From the NCBI GenBank assembly GCA_044225555.1, contig JBGAIM010000001.1, forward strand, positions 620,001-684,000: a stretch of DNA of 64,000 nucleotides. Direction: 5' to 3'. Within the stretch, counting starts at the first letter, position 1; each line of letters begins with the position of its first letter. This document shows positions 58,658 to 64,000 of the stretch, piece by piece. The position numbers were made by a program, and so were the translations under genes. The notes under the pieces are model-generated. The model was not told the DNA's origin and did no database searches. It worked only from the letters and a program-made list of their open reading frames with translations. The DNA is from JADLHS01 sp044225555. GTDB lineage: Bacteria > Verrucomicrobiota > Verrucomicrobiia > Limisphaerales > JADLHS01.

Positions 58658-59953
58658 GTGGCGCGCCCGACGAACATCACCATGTGCAGCTTCTGCGGCA
58701 AATCGCACGCAGAAGTGAAGAAGCTGGTCGCCGGCCCGGGCGTCTATATCTGCGACAACTGCATCATTCTTTGCAAAAACGTTCTCGATCGCGAGACGCA
58801 GCTGCAGGAGCAGAAGCGTCAGCCGCGTTTCACCGTGATGCGACCGGCGGAGATCAAGCGCCAGCTGGACCTGCATTGCGTCGGGCAGGAGCACGCGAAG
58901 AAGACCCTGGCGGTCGCCGTTCATAATCACTACAAGCGCATCCAGCCCGAGCCGGTGCTGACCGATAGCGAAGATGCCACCAAGCCGAGCCCGCCGCGGC
59001 CGCACGCGGAAGTTGAGATCGAGAAGAGCAACATCTTGATGATCGGGCCGACGGGTTCGGGCAAGACCTTGCTCGCCCGCACGCTGGCGAAGATTCTCGA
59101 TGTGCCATTCGCAATTGCGGACGCCACGACGCTGACCGAAGCCGGTTACGTGGGCGAAGACGTGGAGAACATCATTCTGCGCCTGCTTCAAAGCGCCGAC
59201 TACGATGTGAAGCGCGCGCAGCGCGGGATTATTTACATTGACGAGATTGACAAGATTACGCGCAAAAGCGAAGGGCCGTCCATCACGCGCGATGTGAGTG
59301 GCGAGGGCGTGCAACAGGCGCTGCTGAAGATTCTCGAAGGCACGACCTGCAATGTTCCCCCGCAGGGCGGACGCAAGCATCCGCAGCAGGAATACATCAA
59401 GGTGGACACGACCAACATCCTGTTCATCTGCGGCGGGGCGTTTGTGGGATTGGAAAAAGTCATCCAACGTCGCATGGGTCGGAACACGATGGGCTTTGGC
59501 GCCATGAGCAAGGCGGAAGAAGTCGCCAACGTGGGGCGCGATGAAATCCTGACGCACGTCGAGCCAGAGGATTTGTTGAACTACGGTTTTATTCCCGAGT
59601 TCGTCGGACGCCTGCCGGTGACCACGACGCTGGCCGAGCTGACCGAGGAACAATTGGTTTCCATTCTCACCGAGCCGAAGAACGCACTCACCAAGCAATA
59701 CGCCAAGCTGCTGGCAATGGAGGGCGTGGACCTGCACTTCACGGACGACGCGTTGCGCGAGCTGGCGTTGCAGGCGCACAAGAAGGGCACCGGCGCGCGG
59801 GCATTGCGCGGGCTGATCGAGAAAATCATGCTCGAAGTGATGTACGACGTGCCCGAAAGCGGCGACATCCTCGACATCAAGATCACGCGGGCGGTGGTGC
59901 TGGGTGAGATCAAGCCCGTCGTGCGCCGCAAGCAAGATCAGGCGGCGGCGTAA
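58658..59953 (+). CDS. clpX: ATP-dependent Clp protease ATP-binding subunit ClpX
   Basis: This 431-residue AAA+ unfoldase starts at a GTG (58658). The N-terminal zinc-binding domain has Cys10, Cys13, Cys32 and Cys35 (MCSFCG, YICDNCI). Walker A is GPTGSGKT (about 130), Walker B IIYIDEIDK, sensor-1 and the FIPEFVGRLPV and GARALRGLIE motifs follow. It recognises, unfolds and feeds substrates to ClpP. It is co-transcribed with clpP. A rather long linker between the zinc and AAA+ domains (about 90-118, Pro/Glu-rich) is unremarkable. Confidence 0.97.
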   Translation: MARPTNITMCSFCGKSHAEVKKLVAGPGVYICDNCIILCKNVLDRETQLQEQKRQPRFTVMRPAEIKRQLDLHCVGQEHAKKTLAVAVHNHYKRIQPEPVLTDSEDATKPSPPRPHAEVEIEKSNILMIGPTGSGKTLLARTLAKILDVPFAIADATTLTEAGYVGEDVENIILRLLQSADYDVKRAQRGIIYIDEIDKITRKSEGPSITRDVSGEGVQQALLKILEGTTCNVPPQGGRKHPQQEYIKVDTTNILFICGGAFVGLEKVIQRRMGRNTMGFGAMSKAEEVANVGRDEILTHVEPEDLLNYGFIPEFVGRLPVTTTLAELTEEQLVSILTEPKNALTKQYAKLLAMEGVDLHFTDDALRELALQAHKKGTGARALRGLIEKIMLEVMYDVPESGDILDIKITRAVVLGEIKPVVRRKQDQAAA

Positions 59954-60007
59954 GTATTGAGACGCGGCTTTCGACGGGTGAATCAGCCCGCCAGCCGGGC
60001 GTTTGTG

Positions 60008-61158
60008 TCAACCAATGAGTTTGCGTCGCAGCATTTCCAGGGCTTGGGTGCAAGTCACCAGTTTGAAGGTCTCGCGGTCGAAGGCGTTGAACTGGCGCAG
60101 TACGATGGTTTCGTCCGCAGCAGCAAGCCCGAGGAACACCGTGCCGACAGGCTTTGCCTCGGAGCGGCGAGGGTCTCCGGTTTCACACCGAGGATCTTCT
60201 GTTTCGCTTCATTGGCATAGGTGACTAGGCTGGCGATCAATACGGCCGATGCGCCGGGAACATTGGTGATCCGATTCGCCAGACCGCCACCCGTGCAGGA
60301 CTCCGCCAGGACCAGGGTTTGTTTGCGCTCGGTGAGCAGGCGCACAATCACGGTTTCCAATTCGTCGTCGTCCGTGCCGAAGATGATTTTGTTCAAGTGT
60401 TGGCGGACCACGCCTTCGGCTTCTTGCACCAATCTTGTAGCGTCCGCGCCGCGCGCTACCAGACGCACATCCACTTGCCCCACGCGCGCGCAGTAGCCGA
60501 GGTCCATGCCGCGTTGCACGAACGGACGCAACGGACCTTCAATCTTATCGGCGACGAGCGACTCACCCATGCCAATGGTGCGCAGGGTGCGACAAACAAA
60601 TTCGCCGTCCAGTGGGAGCACTCGACACAACAGTGGCGCGACGGTGTCATTGAACATCGGTCGCAGTTCGCGCGGCGGTCCGGGCAACATCACCAACCAG
60701 CTTGGCTTGCCGTTGGTGCGGAAAGGATTGGGGTTCACCCCCATGGCGAGCCCGGGCGCGGTGCCGTTCGGATTCGCGAGGACAATCGCGCCGTCCGGCA
60801 CCATCGCCTGGATGCGCGTGCTGGCGGGCATCGTGCGTTTGCGCGAAGTGAAGAACTGTTCGATGTGCTGAACGATGCTCGGGTCCTCAGTAAGTTTCCT
60901 GCCCAGCATTTGCGCGATGAGATCGCGCGTGATGTCATCGGAGGTTGGGCCAAGTCCGCCGGTGGTGATGATCAAATCAGCGCGGGTCAAAGCTTCGCGC
61001 ACAGCAGTCTCAATATCTTTGCCTGTGTCGGCCACAGCGACTTGCCGGGAGACGACGTAGCCGAGATCTGCGAGACGGCGGCAAAGCCACTGCTGGTGGG
61101 TGTTCAGGACGCGGCCGAGCATCAGCTCGCTCCCAGTGTTGATGAGTTCGACGTTCAC
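60008..61158 (-). pseudogene. cinA: CinA-like protein with internal deletion and frameshift
   Basis: The N-terminal CinA (MoCF-type) domain is intact from the GTG at 61158: ELINTGSELMLGRVLNTHQ, ITTGGLGPTSDD, LPGPPRELRPMF. The C-terminal amidohydrolase domain begins normally (LAESCTGGGLANRITNVPG, VTYANEAKQKILGVKPETL) but then breaks near 60160. The current frame ends at 60055 after unrelated sequence. In another frame the normal last part of the domain resumes directly (AKPVGTVFLGLAAADETIVL to MLRRKLIG, stop at 60008). About 50 residues normally containing GAVS and TGIAGP are missing. The NMN-deamidase half is thus probably dead. The start overlaps the GNAT stop by 4 bp. Confidence 0.8.
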
Positions 61159-61616
61159 GATTCGAGGGCGCGAAAAGCGGTTTCGTAAATCTCGTAGTGC
61201 GTGTGCTTCATGCCGAGGCGTTCATAGGCGTTGTGCGCACGGCGGTTGTTCTTTTCCACGTAGAGACGGAGGCCGCAGACTTCGCGGCGCGAGCGGCCAA
61301 GCTTCGCAACGTGCTGGAACAACCTGCGAAACACTCCCTGTTGCCGGAACTCGGACGCGACGTACACACTTTGAATCCACCAGATGTTGCCGTTGCGCCA
61401 GTCGCTCCATTCGTAAGTGATCATGAGCTGTCCGACGACCGCACCGTCCTGCTCGGCTACAAAGTAGATACCTTTGGCGGGGTCCTTCAGCAAGGCACGC
61501 ACACCGCGATCAACGATGCGGCGGTTCAATTTCAGTTTCTCAGTTTCCCATGCGAGATTACGATTGAACGTGGCGATGATGGTCGCGTCTGTGGGTCTGG
61601 CTTTCCGAATTTTCAT
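61155..61616 (-). CDS. GNAT-family N-acetyltransferase
   Basis: This 153-residue protein has the Gcn5-related acetyltransferase fold: KIRKARPTDATIIATFN at the N-terminus, strand beta-4 IWWIQSVYVASEFRQQGVFRRLF containing the acetyl-CoA pyrophosphate loop (RQQGV), then LRLYVEKNNRRAHNAYERLGMK. It transfers an acetyl group to an unidentified amine. The stop overlaps the cinA start (GTGA), so both genes form an operon. It is divergent from the Smr gene. Confidence 0.92.
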   Translation of the reverse strand: MKIRKARPTDATIIATFNRNLAWETEKLKLNRRIVDRGVRALLKDPAKGIYFVAEQDGAVVGQLMITYEWSDWRNGNIWWIQSVYVASEFRQQGVFRRLFQHVAKLGRSRREVCGLRLYVEKNNRRAHNAYERLGMKHTHYEIYETAFRALES

Positions 61617-61705
61617 CCGCGCGCAGCATAGCGCAAAGTCGCCCGAGCGCCAGTGCTCCTCGGAAATCCGTGTTCACGCGGGTGAATTCGTGGTTGAATT
61701 TCGCC

Positions 61706-61993
61706 GTGGACGACGAACCAATCCAACTCCCGATTGACGGCGTGCTGGACCTGCACACCTTCCAACCGCGCGAGGTGAAGGACCTCGTGTTGGATTATTT
61801 GGCGGAATGCCGGGCGCGTGGCATTCTGCGGGTGCGGATTATCCATGGCAAAGGTATCGGGCAATTGCGCCAGACGGTTCACGCCATTTTGGAGAAGCAC
61901 CCGAGCGTGGCGGAGTTTCACCTGGCCAGCGAACATTTCGGCGGCTGGGGCGCCACCATTGTGCACCTCCAGCCGCCGTCACCCAACCCTTGA
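61706..61993 (+). CDS. Small Smr-domain protein
   Basis: From the GTG at 61706 the product is 95 residues; the GTG at 61670 adds 12. The Smr domain fills it: LDLHTFQPREV, VRIIHGKGIGQLR and FGGWGATIVHL. Smr domains are DNA or RNA endonucleases related to the C-terminal part of MutS2, but here there is no MutS portion. Stand-alone Smr proteins occur widely and some act in ribosome rescue. It is convergent with the vWA gene, whose stop is 6 bp away. The choice of start is uncertain. Confidence 0.85.
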   Translation: MDDEPIQLPIDGVLDLHTFQPREVKDLVLDYLAECRARGILRVRIIHGKGIGQLRQTVHAILEKHPSVAEFHLASEHFGGWGATIVHLQPPSPNP

Positions 61994-61999
61994 ACCGAA

Positions 62000-63154
62000 T
62001 CACTCGAAGACAAAATTCCGCTTCGCGCTTTGTTCGCGCACGGCGGAGACGACCACAGCGTCCAGCGTGTTGGTTCCAGCGATCTCCTTCATTCGGGTCG
62101 CGACATACTGCTCCCGCGCCTTGTTCAGTTGGTTGATCTTCGCCTGCAAATCAATTCGTTCTTTCGCGCTCTTCTCGAGGTAAGCTTTGCGCTCTTCGGC
62201 ATTCATTTTCTGCATTTCAGCCGGGAGGTCTTCAGCTTTCAACTCCGATAGTTTGAAGTCCTTTTCCTTGGCGGCATCTACCAGATCCCACGAGGCATTT
62301 TGGTAATTGGCCGACGCTTTCGCAACCGAGCGTTGCACTGCTGCGCCCGAGGCTGGAGCGAGTGACAGGGCATTCACATCCTGCAATTTCTGGCGGGCTT
62401 CCCCCGCGCGACCCGCGACCCCATAGGCGATATAGGTCTTGTTCAATTCCACGCCCAGTTTCGCGATCTCCTTGTCCTGCGGGGCATCAATGCTCACCAC
62501 GGCGCGGTTTTGATCAATGATCAAGTAACGACCATCGGCGAGATCGGCGCCGTCCTTCCATTTCGTGTTGATGCCAGTGGCTTCGTCACCACAGTGAATC
62601 GTGTTCACGATGATGCCCTTGGTGATGGCAGCCTTGCAGGACACAGCGTAGTCCACCGGGCCTTGCGTGAACGGCTCGTTACCCGCGATGAAAATGGCCT
62701 TGTAAACATTGGACTCGGGACTCCACACGAGCTCGTTGATTGCGTCCTTGATGACCCAGCCGCAATACTCGTCGCCGCCGTTGGTGCGCAACGCGAACAG
62801 TTCCTCGGAGATCTTATCGAGGTCGGTGGTCAGCGGTTGAATCTGCCGAATCCAACCGCTCGCGGCTGCGAGACTGCTCTTGCCGTATTCGTAGAGTGCC
62901 ACCTGTACTTCCGGGGCGACACCGCCCTGTTTGGCCTTGGCAAACTCGTTGACGATGCGCCAGAGCTGGCTCTTGGCTTGTTCGATAAGCCCTTCCATGC
63001 TGCCGCTCGTGTCGAGCAGGATGGCGATCTGCACCAGTGGCTTCGGGTTTTCCTTGGCCTTGGATTTCTCTGGCTCTTTCGCAAAGGCGAAAGAGCAGAG
63101 GGCTGCGGTCGAGACGAAGGCGACCATGGACGTGAACAATGTTTTCGTTTTCAT
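62000..63154 (-). CDS. Secreted von Willebrand factor A domain protein
   Basis: From the ATG at 63154 the protein is 384 residues with a signal peptide (MKTKTLFTSMVAFVSTAALC and on). The vWA domain has the MIDAS motif ILLDTSGSMEG and the later acidic AIFIAGNEPF and TIHCGDEATG segments. A helical, Lys/Glu-rich C-terminal region of about 110 residues (NASWDLVDAAKEKDFKLSELK and on) follows. Such proteins bind metal-dependent partners in the periplasm. It lies 20 bp after a VIT/vWA-type gene on the same strand, suggesting the two work together. No AAA+ MoxR gene is in view. Confidence 0.88.
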   Translation of the reverse strand: MKTKTLFTSMVAFVSTAALCSFAFAKEPEKSKAKENPKPLVQIAILLDTSGSMEGLIEQAKSQLWRIVNEFAKAKQGGVAPEVQVALYEYGKSSLAAASGWIRQIQPLTTDLDKISEELFALRTNGGDEYCGWVIKDAINELVWSPESNVYKAIFIAGNEPFTQGPVDYAVSCKAAITKGIIVNTIHCGDEATGINTKWKDGADLADGRYLIIDQNRAVVSIDAPQDKEIAKLGVELNKTYIAYGVAGRAGEARQKLQDVNALSLAPASGAAVQRSVAKASANYQNASWDLVDAAKEKDFKLSELKAEDLPAEMQKMNAEERKAYLEKSAKERIDLQAKINQLNKAREQYVATRMKEIAGTNTLDAVVVSAVREQSAKRNFVFE

Positions 63155-63174
63155 GTGAGGCGTTGGTGGATGAT

Positions 63175-64000
63175 TCAATTCGTGTCGTAAATTTCGTAAA
63201 GCGTGTCATCGAGGACGAACTGCACGTTGTTGCCCAGTGCCAGCCAGGGCAACGCGCGTCGGTCCTTGGCGGCAAACTCGAAGTATTCCTTGGAGTTGAA
63301 CTGGATGCGTTGCCGTTTGGCGTTTTGGATCTTCTGGGCCGATTCGTCCACCCATTGGTTGCTGGTGTTCTGGTAAAAATTCTTTCCGGCGATAAAGCGA
63401 CCCTGTTGTGAATATTCGGCGAGCTTGACCTTGCCTTCTTCGGCTGGGGCGGGCGTGGCCGTGGCGAGGCTTCCGCCAAGTCTGCCTGCCGCATCCAACC
63501 CGAGTGCGCGATTTGCCTCGGTCGTGCCGCTGGTGGCGGCGACGGCTGGGGCGGCCGCATTTTTAAGTTCGTAACCGTAGCGGGCGCCGGCCACTGCCTT
63601 GCTGCCGTCCTTGTCCATCTTGAAATAATCCCAGTTGGCCGCGGCCTCGCGCCGGGCCAGTGAATCACTGTTCAATTGCGGCAGCGACTGCATCGAGAGT
63701 GGCACGTTGCGCCGGGCTTCGTCCTCGACGATGAGGTACGCGGTGTAGGGCGTGACGATGCCGTACTTGCGGGCGAGTTCGGTAACTTCATCACGCAGCT
63801 CGGTATTCTCGCCGCGCAGGCGGATTTCATCCATCAAGTAACCAACGCGGCGCGTGGCCCAAAGGCGCGGGATGAATTCGTGCTCGTCATCATTGCGTGG
63901 GAAATCTACTTCGTAGGTGAACTTGCGCGTCGCGCCATTGACCGTGCCTGCGAGGATGACTGCCGCGTCGCCACGACCGGAATAGCGACCCACGAGCACA
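63175..64000 (-). CDS. VIT/vWA-type protein, N-terminal part beyond window
   Basis: The open frame covers at least 274 residues and runs off the window edge. It contains the C-terminal region typical of bacterial VIT plus vWA proteins: LVGRYSGRGDAAVILAGTVNG, FIPRLWATRRVGYLMDEIRL, ARKYGIVTPYTAYLIVEDEA. It then continues with a low-complexity Ala/Thr/Pro linker and a unique end (YFEFAAKDRRALPWLALGNN). The vWA and VIT domains themselves should lie outside the window. The start cannot be given. It is in operon arrangement with the vWA gene. Confidence 0.85.
   Translation of the reverse strand, partial: VLVGRYSGRGDAAVILAGTVNGATRKFTYEVDFPRNDDEHEFIPRLWATRRVGYLMDEIRLRGENTELRDEVTELARKYGIVTPYTAYLIVEDEARRNVPLSMQSLPQLNSDSLARREAAANWDYFKMDKDGSKAVAGARYGYELKNAAAPAVAATSGTTEANRALGLDAAGRLGGSLATATPAPAEEGKVKLAEYSQQGRFIAGKNFYQNTSNQWVDESAQKIQNAKRQRIQFNSKEYFEFAAKDRRALPWLALGNNVQFVLDDTLYEIYDTN

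Noticed and set aside
58604..59935. 443-codon minus-strand open frame
   Set aside because: It is the exact antisense of clpX and has no family resemblance.

Overview
The window reads as a chromosomal stretch of a free-living bacterium of the Verrucomicrobiota, most likely in or near the Pedosphaera/Limisphaerales (subdivision 3) group. That placement is inferred from gene content, not from a marker phylogeny: a PEP-CTERM protein, large autotransporter-type beta-repeat and RCC1-like secreted proteins, orphan type II pseudopilins of the H-X9-DG kind, a formylglycine sulfatase, a rhamnose uptake operon, an archaeal-type phosphoglycerate mutase, a PPi-type phosphofructokinase, few clear Shine-Dalgarno sites, and many dispersed palindromic repeats. 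I see no prophage, transposase, CRISPR array, tRNA or rRNA.

Layout. 1-2595 (-): rhaM (cut by the window edge), rhaT and a URO-D family protein, packed as one operon. 2727-4868: a hexapeptide-repeat acyltransferase diverging from a secreted sulfatase. 4926-10209 (+): a sulfite-oxidase-like protein, a cysteine desulfurase, dnaN and a TPR/O-mannosyltransferase-like membrane protein. 10158-14719 (-): a ferritin-like DUF455 + ATP-grasp fusion and a large secreted protein. 14917-22208: apgM, a PEP-CTERM protein, galE, a NamZ-type exo-muramidase, an NlpC/P60-like protein and mdh. 22399-27510 (+): PPi-type pfk, a deoC-like gene and ileS. 27580-31576 (-): an autotransporter-type protein with a 660-bp tandem repeat and a late frameshift. 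31811-37132: an MFS permease with a large periplasmic insert, a hypothetical protein, a FIST protein, glycerate kinase and a CxxS glutaredoxin. 37189-42327 (-): gspF-gspH-gspI-gspJ-gspK-xer. 42377-46891 (-): larE, a zinc-ribbon membrane protein, a DUF2167 protein and an spmA-spmB fusion. 46987-53682: an RCC1-repeat protein coupled to a pseudopilin, a duplicated kinase-like protein, a radical SAM protein and another pseudopilin. 53773-55805 (+): a nucleotide pyrophosphatase-like enzyme and an astacin. 55819-57775 (-): a site-2 protease and tyrS. 58011-59953 (+): clpP-clpX. 60008-64000: a damaged cinA, a GNAT, an Smr protein and two vWA-type secreted proteins, the last cut by the window edge.

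Functionally this is mainly a housekeeping core (replication clamp, two tRNA synthetases, ClpXP, central carbon enzymes) mixed with an export-oriented periphery: type II secretion/pseudopilin genes, secreted hydrolases, beta-repeat proteins and cell-wall recycling. The strongest unusual signal is a set of small palindromic elements of about 60-71 bp. They have short inverted termini enclosing two hairpins, and their sequences differ from one another while the architecture is kept. One copy sits in frame inside ileS, and a different palindrome sits in frame inside larE. Other points of interest are the DUF455/ATP-grasp fusion, the duplicated kinase-like protein, a DeoC homologue lacking its Schiff-base lysine, the MFS permease with an inserted domain, and the internal deletion in cinA.
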